NCBI GenBank assembly: GCA_009760855.2
Contig: WPIO01000026.1
Location: 1,180,001-1,244,000 of the forward strand
Origin: Cristatella mucedo
Lineage: Eukaryota > Bryozoa > Phylactolaemata > Cristatellidae
Direction of reading: 5' to 3'
Length of the DNA stretch: 64,000 nucleotides
Positions 44,599-54,780 of this stretch are shown here, piece after piece. The notes beneath the pieces are model-generated. The model was not told where the DNA came from. It saw only the letters and a list, made by a program, of their open reading frames with translations, and searched no databases. The position numbers and the translations under genes were made by a program. Within the stretch, counting starts at the first letter, position 1, and each line of letters begins with the position of its first letter.

Positions 44599-45200
44599 AT
44601 GAGTAATTTAAAATATTTGTGAGTAATAGAATAGGATGGAAAAACAGAATTTTCTCAAGGTTCAGATGAGTTGAAAAAATATATAACTCAATATTGGTGG
44701 ATCAGAGATATGTTCTGTGTTAAAAAGGGATGCGATATATGGAGACTAGGCATAGTTTTATATAAAAAAATGGCGCAAAAAATGAAAAAATACTTACCGG
44801 ACAGAATTTAATGTAGGTGTGCACCAATTGTATTTAGAAAATTATTTGAGTCAGTAATTAAAAAATATTTAGAAATGAAACTTGAAGTAATACTAGAATG
44901 ATCCAATGATAGTTTTAATCAAGGCTGATGTTACAGGTATTCTCCTAATGGAATAATTGATAAAAAAAAAGTACATTGGTGGAGATGAATGACTATGGCT
45001 GGGAAGTGTTAAAGATAGATTCGCTCCACAATAGTATCATGCACGATCTTTACTAGGACTATATGTATTAGAATTAAGTCACTGCTATTTCTCTGAATTT
45101 GAAAGATTTGTAACTGGATTTATTGAGAAGTAATAAAATAACTTTATAGCTGCTGAAAATGCTAGAATACCTGCAGATCAAGACATAGACTTCTACAATA
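44599..45200 (+). pseudogene. Unidentified viral reading frames downstream of capsid gene
   Basis: A first frame (44599-44811) starts MSNLKYLW with TGA for Trp and continues TEFSQGSDELKKYITQYWW. A second (about 44818-45000) reads YLEMKLEVILEW then SNDSFNQGW and CYRYSPNGIID, with TGA at both quoted Trp positions and no TAA/TAG over some 60 codons. A third reads GGDEWLWLGSVKDRF. These are probably parts of one or two proteins. No family is recognised, and I see none of the motifs of the protein-primed type B polymerase expected in a full Polinton. Confidence 0.45.
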
Positions 45201-45205
45201 ATTAT

Positions 45206-45284
45206 AATCATATATTAGATAAAGCGCCCTCGGAGAACTCACTCTCTTTCTTGGCGCTTTAAAATTGCTGCAAAGGAAGCAAAA
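45206..45284 (-). mobile_element. LINE-A 3' tail fragment inserted in the virus
   Basis: About 80 bp: the AT-rich tail and the AAAGCGCC/GGCGCTTT hairpin segment of LINE-A in reverse orientation, then a few bases of 3' UTR. It lies between viral frames, so a host LINE inserted here after the virus did. Confidence 0.75.
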
Positions 45285-45329
45285 ATATAACTATATAAAT
45301 CAGTAAGTCACTATTTTTATTTCTGTTAG

Positions 45330-46185
45330 AATAAAAAAGATGCTTTGATCCTTAGTTTGGCATCATTAGCAAATTTGAAAGATTTAAAAGTAAGACAAAG
45401 TAAGGATATGATATAAAGTATCATATAGGAAAATCGTTAACTCAAAAATTTATAGACCAGATCCTGATAGATTTACTTGAATAATATCAGTAGCAAAACA
45501 AGTGTCATTAAAATATAAGATTTTAATATCCGATTATTTAGATTAATCCTAAAGTTGATATAAGTCAATTTGAAACAAAGTTTAACGGAAAATTATTATC
45601 AGATCTTGATGCTAATAGAAATACAGTTACAGACTTAGCACATCGTCACCTACTCATATGCTGTAACAAAGGACTGTTAGAAGAATTGATTTAAAGCACT
45701 TACATGAAGAAATCTTGGAAACGATTTTGATCCACGAGGTGCTGTAAATGTAAGCCAACTAAACTTATACATATACAAATCAGTAGATTGACTGGTAATT
45801 TAAATATTAATGGGTTGGCGATAACTTTACCATTGTGTAATGTTAATTGAATTATTCCAACTTTATTACTAGATGAACTTTGTGTTACATACAGAGGATT
45901 AAAAAGAGATGTTGTGCTGAGTGGAACTCTTGGAGCTAGTTATCTCAATATGAATGGAAATTCAAAATTAAATGCAGCAGATCCAGTTAATTACTCAGAT
46001 GTTGCTACAATAGGCTTTTGGATAAAACATTATATAAAATGTAGCAGAGGTCCTAGCTTGTCCATATTTACAACATCAATGATTTCAATATTAAAAACTT
46101 CTTATTCCTTCACATGGAATAAAACATTTTCCTCCAATAATGTTATTGGCAACAACGGTAATGGTAATCGGTGCATCTAATTGTG
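45330..46185 (+). pseudogene. Unidentified viral frames, possible LamG-like spike part
   Basis: The fragment near 45455-45540 reads DRFTW-IISVAKQVSLKYK (TGA for Trp), followed by INPKVDISQFETKFNG. The 88-codon frame at 45914-46180 reads LSGTLGASYLNMNGNSKLN and then DVATIGFWIK. The G-F-W-I-K strand after a hydrophobic patch is reminiscent of LamG/concanavalin-like domains used in virion spikes, but the match is short. No further assignment. Confidence 0.35.
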
Positions 46186-46390
46186 CTCCACTAAGACTCG
46201 CTAGTGAGACTTCTGTACTATCTGAAGACATTTGAGCTGTATGTAATGTACGCGTCTACCAAAAGACTATTATTTCTTAGATAATCTGGGAAACTACAAA
46301 GTAAACTTACTTATAAGTTATGTAATGACTTGAGTAACAAAAATGAAATGAAAGCGTTGCAAGTTCTTTTAACTTATATAGTTCTTTTGT

Positions 46391-46502
46391 GTGGTGCCCT
46401 AAGAGAACCTAATTCAGGCGGTTCACGTATGCAATGGGGCTGGAGCCCATGACCTCAGCCATACCTTGGCTAAGGCGAGCACCTTAAACACTGGGTGAAA
46501 CT
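46391..46502 (-). mobile_element. SINE1 copy inserted in the virus
   Basis: Reverse-complement SINE1: body AGGTTCTCTTAGGGCACCAC at the left, B box region GGGCTCCAGCCCC-like, and A-box-type CACCCAGTGTTTAAGGTGC at the right. It interrupts the interval between the capsid block and the integrase. Confidence 0.7.
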
Positions 46503-46930
46503 GTTGCCTAGTAGCTGCTTTCCTAACTTTTTACACGGAAAAACTTTCACTATCATAAGAATTGCTCCACGCTCTAAACAATGGTTGTAACAAAATTTCT
46601 AAACATCTCTTCTTTAAAGGTTTCTTTTCTTCAGAGAACTTTTTACTGGGTTTGGATCTAAAAAAATGTGTATGAGAATAATGTCAATTAGAATAAATTG
46701 TTTCAGAATTATTATGAAGTACACTACTTTCAAGCTAGGTTTCATTACTCTCAAGATCACATAGCATATTTGACTTCAAAAGGTCATATAGGCATACTAA
46801 TAACTTATTTTACATAATATGCATTCACTTATTAGATAATTTTCAATATTTGTAGCTTTTCACATTTAAAATAAAATACTTTCATTACTAAAGAATATTA
46901 TTTTTAACTTGAAAAGAGAAAATAAAAAGG
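46503..46930. other. AT-rich viral interval, no frame
   Basis: Very AT-rich, with no frame longer than a few tens of codons on either strand even if TGA is read as Trp. Confidence 0.4.
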
Positions 46931-47033
46931 CAAGTATGATTCGGGGTCTAATATACGCCAACTATTCAGGTCTACACCAGAAGTTCCTAATGGTTTCTGG
47001 TACGTATTGGTACCTAATGACAGTCATTAGACT

Positions 47034-47530
47034 GACGTACTATATATGACCGTGATATTTGATACAAATATTGCATTATTTGTGATTTCTGTTGCAAGTA
47101 GATATGAAGACTAAAGAGCATTGAACAGCAAATCAACAAAAGAGTGGCCAAAGCAATAATTTATATCTATTGAAAATGAAAATTAGAACGGCCAAATAAA
47201 ATGACAGTAGATCCCAGGTCAGCTTTTAAAGGAGAATTCAAGAAAGAAATAGAAAGATGTGGGACGCATGTAATAGAAGCGACTAGCAAAAAGAACGTTT
47301 CACTAGTTGAGAGAATGAATCGAGCCACAGCAGAAAGACCTGTTTTGCTTAAAATGAAATGAGTTGGAGAATCTGAGTTGAGGAGATAACAGTAGAGGTA
47401 GCCAATGGATTGAAAACTTAGGAAAAATATTAAATCACTTTAATAATAAGTTACTAGAGCAATTGGAGAAGAACTAGCTGAAGCTATTAAAAGGAAGCTA
47501 AAAGTAAGAAACCGAAAAACCATAGAAATA
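47034..47530 (+). pseudogene. rve-type integrase (Polinton class)
   Basis: Catalyses insertion of the viral genome into host DNA in related elements. A first acidic residue lies in DVLYM at 47034. The core IALFVISVASRYE follows, and the second Asp lies in TVDPRSAFKGEFKK (47210). The Glu is in VERMNRAT (47309), 33 residues after the second Asp, so a D-D-35-E-type triad is visible. From 47144 to 47387 one frame runs 81 codons without TAA/TAG but with TGA at 47171, 47177 and 47360, read as Trp. After a frameshift the C-terminus reads GSQWIENLGKILNHFNNK and VTRAIGEELAEAIKRK, matching the conserved N-N-x-x-T-R-x-I-G-x-x-P-x-x-A-I end of Polinton integrases. The N-terminal zinc-binding part is not recognisable. 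Confidence 0.75.
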
Positions 47531-47604
47531 TAAGAAAAAATGAGAAGCAATTAGAACTTGAATCGACGAATTAGAGGTCAAAGTGAGAGCATACTACCAA
47601 CTGT

Positions 47605-49680
47605 TACAAGATCCGACGGCTAGCAAGATATCTCATAGGTGAAAATACGAAACGTGAAACTTCCACTTTTATGTCACGTATGTTCTAAAGGTTTTGATAT
47701 TGGAGCGAAAATTAGTAAGTTCCCGTTTCCTCGTTGAAAGGATGTTGAACTTGTTGCCACCGGTTCACAGAGGATGGTGCTCGAGATGCTATTGGTCAGT
47801 TGATGCCGCCTTTCAGTACAATAAATTAAAGTCTACTAATAGCTCATCTCCTGAAGATCCAGAATCATCGCCTCTGCAGTCTTCACTTTCAGACAAACGT
47901 AGCCCAGCCGTAACTGAAATTGACAATGCCTTTCTCAAAACGAGTTTACACCCAAGTTCCTCAAATCGGCCATCGTTAGACCTATACTGCAAAAGCCCAG
48001 ATTAGATTCATACTTCCAAGAAAACTATCGCCCAGCTTCTCGTCTTCATTTGTATGTCAAAGATTCTTGAAAGCATTTTTGCCAAGCAGCTTTTAGCACG
48101 CAAATGGTTTGAAAGCTTGAACTGTCAGAACAATTTCAGTGGCGACTCAAGCGAAGCAGCTCCTCTGAAACAGTTTTGCTCGTGTAAGCAATTACATCTC
48201 ACTCAGCAACTAAGGCGGGAATGTTAGTGCCCAAGCTCTGCAAGATTAATCAGCTGCCTTCGACACTATCAATGACGGTATACTGCTTGAAAGATTGAGA
48301 AAAGTGATCGATCAGGCGCATAACGCCGTTGCATGGTTCAAAAAGTACTCGTCCGACCGTAGACACTGTGTAACTTGCTGGGGTCCGATCTCATTCGCCA
48401 GACAAGTCATCTGTGTAGCCTCACAAAGGACTGTCATCAATCATTTCCTATTCTCCATTTATACTGAAACTCTAACTTACTCGGGTCAATGGAATCGGCC
48501 ATTACATGTATACTGGCAATATTAGTAATTTCATTGAAACAGATTAAGGTCTCTGAAGGCGCCATGCAAATGCATTATTATTAAAATTTAAAGCGCATAG
48601 AAAGAAATTGAGTTCTTTGAGGGGCCCATAAAAATGTAACTTATTACTCAGCTGCATTTGTCGTTCAAACCGGCTGAATATGTTGCAACAGCTAATAAAC
48701 TGAATACTTGCTTTGCAGACGCTCAATTCTAGATGTCGGCACATTTACTCTAACCAAACAGCGATAAAACTGAGCAGCTGCTCGTAGGACCCCCAAGCGT
48801 GGCTGGAATAGAAGAAATCGCTCTTCCATTGGGTGATGCTGCTGTGCTACTATCACCGAGAGCTAATTATTTAGGATTCGTTTTTTTTTTAAGTTGCCTA
48901 AATTTTGAATTTCGTTGAGAATAGAACCTCCGCAGCTAGCGATCACATCTTATCTTTATCTTTGATTTGGGAATCTAACTTTTTAACATGGAATTGAGCT
49001 TCCTCCGGGTTTATGTCTTGGCTGGATAATTGCAGTTCCATTTATGTCTGGGCTACAGAAAAATGCCACTAGGCCATGGCAGCTTTCGATGAATATGGCA
49101 GCAAGATTAGTTTATAGATCCTAGACGTTTGACCACGTTTTTCCTATTCTGAACGAGCTTAGATGGCTTCCGGTTGACCAACAGATACAGAGCAAGTTCT
49201 TAGGCTGATCTGCAGGTCCGCTACGGCTTAACTCCTTTATACCGTGCTGAACTGCTGCACCAGTTTCAGCCTCCTCGTGACCGCAGGTACTCAACGGACA
49301 ATTGATTTGCTGCTTCTTTCCTTAACCCTGAGACCGTTGGTGACAGAAGACTTTGCTCAGCAGGTCCTAGAGTGTGGAACTCACTTCCGGAATTTTCAAG
49401 CAGCTACATTTCATCTCCTGCTACCGACTAGGGCACATCCTTTCCAGCCGACCTAAGTTGCTACTTCCATGGTACTCACTACCTCAACTGCACTCCTGAC
49501 TTAGCATGGCTTCTCTCTTTCCCGTTAATGCGTAAAATATAGTCTGTCTCTATCAAATATGTACCGAATGCCGCTTAGGCTGTGAGTTTGCAATAGAAAA
49601 CTATACTGCATAACACACAAATGGTGCTTTTGGCTTTGATAAATTACTGGCCGAGATACGTGAAATTGCATACATGTTGA
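47605..49680 (+). mobile_element. LINE-B copy
   Basis: Parallel to 22.6-24.3 and 56.5-58.1 kb. A 5' region with the frame at 47694-48005 (short phrase SSPEDPESSPLQSSLSD) is shared with the copy near 56.8 kb. RT remnants follow: an NYRPAS-like start near 48020, LLERLRK near 48285 and a degraded motif B near 48420. The C-terminal part and the LINE-B 3' end are at 49130-49680. Its start directly adjoins the right end of the viral element. Confidence 0.7.
48583..48645 (+). mobile_element. LINE-A hairpin tail fragment inside LINE-B
   Basis: AAAGCGCATAGAAAGAAATT and GAGTTCTTTGAGGGGCCCAT, a short, diverged copy of the LINE-A 3' terminal hairpin with an ATT stretch beside it. It interrupts the LINE-B sequence. 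Confidence 0.6.
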
Positions 49681-50300
49681 ACGTTTACCTGGTCAATGGG
49701 AATTGTAGTATTTGCTGAATTTATAGTTATAATGAAATTGTATACTCGCAAACACGGTCATGACTCTCTTTGGTGATGCACCATCCAAACCTCAGTGCCA
49801 AAAGTGTGTCGCAATGGTCTTTCGCTTTCGAGATAGATGGGCTACTAGGAAACCAGCCTACGCAAAAAACGAGGCACCATGAATCACATTGACTCAAAGA
49901 GCAGAGCAGTATTCATCAGAACTAGAGTTGGTTATATGACCACAGAGGCTTTGCATAGAGGAATCTGCGATGCTTTTCTATAACGAACTGAATCTCGTAT
50001 GTTGCAAATATTCTGCCAATGTGCAGAGTGAGGCTTCCATCTACCAACTAAAGATTCGTCCGTATCATTCCGCAGCCTTGAGAGTGGGATTCTCGACGAG
50101 TTACCGAGGCCAAGTGGTGCCGTAAACGCTTCATCTTTACTTCACGTGCTATTATATTCTGATACCTGGTGTAGTTTATGGTTGATATGGTTCGCTACCC
50201 GGTGCTGACGAATGCATTTAATAAATTATCATGCTCATTTTGCGACAATATTCAAAAATATAACTTGGAATATGTTTTCATTTTTCCTTCTATACAGATT
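49681..50300. repeat. Flank shared with 24.26-24.90 kb
   Basis: Partner of the duplicated flank listed at 24261. No coding content. Confidence 0.55.
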
Positions 50301-50990
50301 TGACTCCAATAACCGAGAAGTCTAGGCTTGTCAGTCAATAGAACGGGTTCGCAAGCTAAGTCAGCGGACACTCAGTGAGCTTTGCAAAATTAAGTATCAA
50401 GAGTTTTTTGTGATATTTCACAGACTTTGGCCTTATTAATTTGATCAATGCCCTGTGGTTTCTATCCACTATTTCGGACCGGTGATCTGGCACAGCAATG
50501 AATCGAAAGCAAAAAGGAGCAGAGTGAGCAGGCTACGACAAGCAGTGGCCAGAAAAGCAAGCAACTGAGGAAGGCACCCGATTAAAAACTGCCGGAACTA
50601 AGCAGGAACGTCGCAAAAGACGAACTAAAATCCTACAATCGGAAGAGACTGCAGAAACTAGATTGTGGACTTATTGCTTCCAAAGCTGAGAGAATGTCTC
50701 ACATATGAAGACATCCCAGACGGAATGATACTGCGAGTAAAATGTAATCACTCCCTTCACTATCCAGGTCATAGCACGGAATCCTCGCCCGATAATGGCC
50801 AGGCTTGTCTTACCACAAGTGCAGCGGACACTCAAGCCTGCGTTTTCATGCGATGCTGAAATTGTTTTGTAATTTTGTCGGGGCATATGTCTTTTTTAAA
50901 TAGTAGTAATCAATCAATTAAAGTCCATTGTTAGTACAATTTGGATGTAAAAATATGGGAAACGGGAAATTCCCAAGTAGAAACAAGAGC
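50301..50990. other. Spacer with one orphan frame
   Basis: Mostly unassigned. A 64-codon frame at 50665-50859 (short phrase PKLRECLTYEDIPDGMI) reads like protein and follows an AACTAG acceptor-like site. It has no recognisable family or conserved copy in the window, so I do not call a gene. Confidence 0.3.
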
Positions 50991-50999
50991 TGAAAGCTT

Positions 51000-51043
51000 A
51001 GCTTAGCTTAACTGCTCACCGGCCTACAAGTATACTCATGTAC

Positions 51044-51090
<47 letters not shown>

Positions 51091-51880
51091 AAGTGTACGT
51101 TAGGTACCGCTTGCACCAGCAGCTTGACACGTGTGGTCTACTTCGGCGAGCAGCTTTTTTAGCATTTTTCCGTATCAAAGTAATAGCCTGGTGCAGGTAG
51201 GGCTGCAAGATAGCGACGGCAAGAGCAGGTGGGGTGATCGACACGGTGTTGCTGCGCACCGCGACGGACAGAGGTGCGACTGTGCAATCTCGTGCTGCTT
51301 TGCATTTTGGCAAAAGGCATGTATGCTGTGTGTGCCTGCATTCTCGACGGTGACGACTTGGTGAGCCGTCTGCACGACTCGGAACCGAGACTCGAGGTTC
51401 CTCGTCGAACTGTCCGAACGACAACTTTTCCGCCTTTGTTCTTCGAAAGAAGTGACTTAAAATGGAGTGTAGAGCTAAACTGTAAATGTCTTCAAAGATG
51501 AATGCGTCTGGCTTCGATAGGCCTCGGTGATAGCCCAGGGCCAGTGGGTACGGGATGCTATGCTGAGGGCACCACGGGCGGCTGCTAAACGCGAGTTCAG
51601 ATGAAAGCCGATCGGGTTGATGGCAGCACTACAGACAGCAGCTCCGGATGCAGCCTCGCGGATTCGTGACCAGGAGCCGCAGTCCCATGGGCAGGCAGCG
51701 TGGCCGCGCCTCCTTGCTGCCGAAGAGCAAGACCTTGTACGGCAGCACGGTGCCGGGAAACTTCTCTTTTTGCTGCTCGTTGTGGCGCTTTATAATTCGA
51801 CTCTGTAATGTGGCTTGGAGTCGTGCTTGCTCATCTATTGCTTGAAAGCTGCCCCGGGCACTTGATCGCAGGACTTTATT
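51000..51880 (-). repeat. Repeat R, inverted partner of 13.0-13.9 kb
   Basis: Opposite orientation to the 13.0-13.9 kb copy. It contains a TA microsatellite at about 51045-51087, longer than in the partner. The 138-codon minus frame here (51008-51424) includes translated microsatellite and is not a gene. Confidence 0.65.
51045..51087. repeat. (TA)n microsatellite
   Basis: About 20 uninterrupted TA units within Repeat R. Confidence 0.95.
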
Positions 51881-52449
51881 ACTCGATAGGCGATTTATGA
51901 CTGATTAGTGAAGGATTCAATATCGAGAAAATGCCTTCCAGTGGCCTTCATGGAGAGGGAAGTGAGATGGTCGGCTCGTGGTGGGCGGATGGGATTTTGG
52001 ACTCGGTGCAGAGCGGTACTATAGTGGTGAGCTGGTAGCCTCAGTGCAAAATATCTTCGTTGGAATTCTGCCTCACTATGCAGGTACAAAAACGACGCAT
52101 GGAACATAAAGTAAGCACGCCTTGCTACAAGCTGTGCGACAGAATCTCATCAAAAGGGTCGCTTCTAAAAGGCGAGTTTCTATACCTTTCTATCATTACC
52201 GCGAATCCAGAAAGTAACAGCTCGGGCCCGTCACCACCGTAGAAGCTTTCAGAGAAGGTAAACAATCATGGAGCGATATAATTGTACTGGATTAATCTAC
52301 TTGTATGAATCTGAGCTTCTCGAAGCGACACACTCCACTGCACTCAGCAGCTGGGCTAAAAAGCAGTACAGGTACGCTACATACGTACATGGCTATGTAC
52401 TTACAGGCGTGTACATACGTAGCCCAGCAGCGTCCGAACGAGACTTAAT
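51881..52449. other. Nothing recognised
   Basis: Spacer between Repeat R and the gene C duplication. Confidence 0.4.
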
Positions 52450-52568
52450 TTCTTCAATATGAGAAAAGTAACTTTGATTAGTGGTTTACAGAAAGTACCA
52501 TATTGACATATATTCGTACAAGCTTGGGTGTAGAAAAAGTGCTGAAAGAGTAAAAGTTATTTTTCAGA

Positions 52569-52574
52569 TTTATT
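52569..52574 (-). terminator. Poly(A) signal of gene C
   Basis: AATAAA on the minus strand, about 95 nt past the stop, in the same position as in copy A. Confidence 0.55.
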
Positions 52575-52668
52575 TCCTTTTTTAGACACAATAATGGCCA
52601 GAGAGATGTGTACTGCGAATCCGATGGAGTGTTCCCCGTCACTGCGCTTCCATCTGTAGAGGATTGCC

Positions 52669-53722
52669 TTATGGCTTCTCACACAACGAGGTGCCGGGTT
52701 TCAGAACCACCATTCTTTTGCTGACATGATGGGGTGGAGTGGCCGGAGGATAGTAGCGACAAACCAGCCCAGGTTTGCAACCGCACGACGCGAAGCCGAC
52801 ATAGTGACAGCTTTGGTGCTCCTGTATGTACTTGACACAACGGCCTATAAAGAGATTTGTTCGCTCTTGCCAGCGACTGACAGATCACTAGATGCATAAT
52901 CTATCACTGCGAAGCTAGCATCGCCGATCCCATGAAAGAATGCGCGAGTATGGCTGACAGTAGAGAATTGATTTTAAAAAGATGCAGCGGTCGCAACGAA
53001 TCTCCCTATACTTGCACGAGAAAACCTCGAGCGAAATAATTATAACTTGCAAATGAGAATAATTGTACTGAACACATTTCGGTAAATTAGTGTGCCTTCA
53101 ATCTTTTATCCTGATGCTAACAAGTTTGCATCTCCTTGCTGTCAGCTAGAGAGAGAATGCTTACATAACTACCAAATGCACGCACAAACAGAAGATGAGA
53201 GACTGTATTACAAACCTCCATCCAAAGACTGCAGCGGCAGGAACGCTGACACGTCGCGTTTGCTCAAAATGTGGAACCGTATCTCAGGCACGCAGCATTC
53301 ATCTGGCCGGCAATGATTTCCTTTATTGCACGAGCTGAAGCCGTTCACCACCTGTATCACAATGAGTGCATTTCATTTTACAATATTGGGTTAGTAATTC
53401 AGCGAGCCATTGGAGACCTAAGCTGCCAGCTGCAGCAGTGCTACCGAGTCGCCCACACCGGTCGGCCTTTCCAGCTCCCCGGCCGCTGCCCTACTGTGAA
53501 TGCGAGAGTGCTGTACGATTGCTGGACGCTGCGCATGCGCTGCAGCCCCTTACTATGCGTAGAGCTCAAAGCTCTGATCTGACGAACAAAGACATACAGC
53601 TCGCTGTAAACTATCTGAAGCATCCGCCAGTGCCCAGCGGAGCCGCCGACTGCAACACGCACGGCAGTACTTACAAAGGTGAAGCAGGCAATTACACACA
53701 GCAGGAAACAAACCTTCGCCAT
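52669..53722 (-). CDS. Secreted cysteine-rich protein, copy C (prokineticin/colipase-like)
   Basis: Same architecture as copy A and closest to it. Exon 1 (53722-53675) encodes the identical 16-residue signal peptide with one synonymous change, then a GTAAGT donor. The terminal exon (52876 to the TAA at 52669) is open in the homologous frame and keeps all family cysteines (GFASCGCKPGLVC and TSLCEKP). As in copy A, the copy-B-type acceptor at 53025 leads to a stop after about 36 codons. A 14-nt exon (53025-53012) ending at a GTATAG donor and the TCAG acceptor before 52876 keeps phase and gives about 89 residues. Conservation of the terminal exon between A and C argues for a working protein, but splicing is unproven. 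Confidence 0.6.
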
Positions 53723-53764
53723 CTTCTGAGGCACTACTTTTCACTCCTCCCACAGTTGCTGCCG

Positions 53765-53772
53765 TTAATATA
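53765..53772 (-). promoter_or_regulatory. TATA box of gene C
   Basis: TATATTAA on the minus strand, 43 bp upstream of the start codon. Confidence 0.6.
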
Positions 53773-54724
53773 CTGCTCGTGGCAAACAAATCCACGAATG
53801 AGGGGATGAGAATTTCTCGCTCAAGTTGGCATACCCGTTTCCCCCATAATCGTTATTTTCATCTTTCAGGAAGCCTCACAATCGCAGCCGATGTTCGTGG
53901 TAAGACTGGTATGAATCAGCTTATAGTATTCGCCGAGCCGTTCTCCCGGTTAAAATACGGCGCCAGCGGCTGGGTGGCTGGGATCATTACGGTCTTCAGT
54001 GGAAAATCCTTTGGTTTTGGATTTCTGAAATGGCATACGGACCTCGTTGATTGTCTCGTGTGCACTACGGCAGCATTTAGGGCTCTGATCGGCTACTATA
54101 GGTACAGGTTTAGGTTCCAGCTTACTGTTTTATCTACAATAGGGTCACTCATAACTAGTAAGTTGAATACTCAAAATTAGCTTGGCCAGAATATCAAATG
54201 TTGTCTCTGCGCGGTATCTGTGTGGTTTTCTGTTTGTAAAATGATCAGTGAAAGCGTTCAAAAGTAAACTAGCATCTTCATAGTTTCGCCTTTCTTTTGA
54301 ATGCAGACTGCTAAATCAAGCTTAGGTATCAGTCCTGCACTCAAGCAGTTATCGTGCAAGGATCCTGCTTTTGTTTTTGCTGTTGCTTATGGCACTTTAT
54401 ATCACGCCTTATTGCAGTTTCGTAGTGGCATCCTGCTTCCCTGAGTGTTAGTCCAACTCGGCTGGAATATTTTTCGTCCTCACTTCAGCATTCTTGTGCA
54501 TGACAATGTGCATATAGCCATGGTTGAATATGGAAAAGCATCTTTCGGACTTCCGACGTTATATTGTCTAACTACTGTGTGATACGGTCTAACTAAAATG
54601 TGCAAAAGAGAAATATAGCCCAACAACACTTCATTTAATGGCTGGCGATTTGCACAGAAACAGTACAATTGCACAAGAATATCCAAGAATTCATAGATTA
54701 CTTTTCTTAAATTGCTGTAAGTAT

Positions 54725-54780
54725 TCATTATCATTGCTATTATTGTCGCTGCTATAGTTAAGGTTCTTCTGCCGCTCTAT
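54725..54780 (+). mobile_element. SINE2 3' end remnant
   Basis: TAGTTAAGGTTCTTCTGCCG and flanking bases match the 3' part of SINE2 at 62460-62490. Confidence 0.4.

Larger units (their letters stand above)
36490..47600 (+). mobile_element. Endogenous Polinton-like DNA virus, TGA=Trp code, decayed
   Basis: An 11-kb AT-rich segment whose plus-strand frames read as a virus gene set: packaging ATPase, two capsid-type proteins, a small membrane/coiled-coil protein, a major capsid protein and an rve integrase, all in the same orientation. This set is typical of Polintons, Polinton-like viruses and adintoviruses. The correct frames contain about fifteen TGA codons at positions that read as tryptophan, some at Trp sites conserved in the families. 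A type B DNA polymerase is not recognised. The left end is cut inside the ATPase and the right end lies just after the integrase; no terminal repeats are visible. It is interrupted by a MITE-like element, a pogo-like element, a LINE-A tail and a SINE1, and by many small frameshifts, so it is a fossil and cannot produce virus. Confidence 0.75.
52450..54720. repeat. Segmental duplication unit carrying gene C
   Basis: Matches 15835-17440 (gene A unit) on the left and 20500-21480 (gene B upstream flank) on the right. It therefore bridges the two left-hand units and is the most complete version of the duplicated segment. Confidence 0.75.

Noticed and set aside
36501-47530. Full Condylostoma-like code (TAA/TAG as Gln plus TGA as Trp) for the viral element
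   Set aside because: Some frames would read through TAA/TAG, but at the best conserved spots (integrase 47144-47387, capsid ITPALGIERN region, ATPase tail) an alternative frame without TAA/TAG gives the better family match. Genes also end at plausible TAA codons (42458, 42789).
36490-47600. Bacteriophage or Mollicutes DNA as source of the TGA=Trp block
   Set aside because: The gene set (rve integrase, A32-type ATPase, double-jelly-roll-type capsid) is that of eukaryotic Polinton-like elements, and there are no bacterial gene arrangements or ribosome binding sites.
36490-47600. Mitochondrial insertion (numt) explaining TGA=Trp
   Set aside because: No respiratory-chain, rRNA or tRNA sequence is recognisable and the frames match viral families.
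51008-51424. 138-codon minus-strand gene
   Set aside because: The frame includes a translated TA microsatellite and lies in Repeat R; the partner copy at 13.4 kb does not keep the frame throughout.
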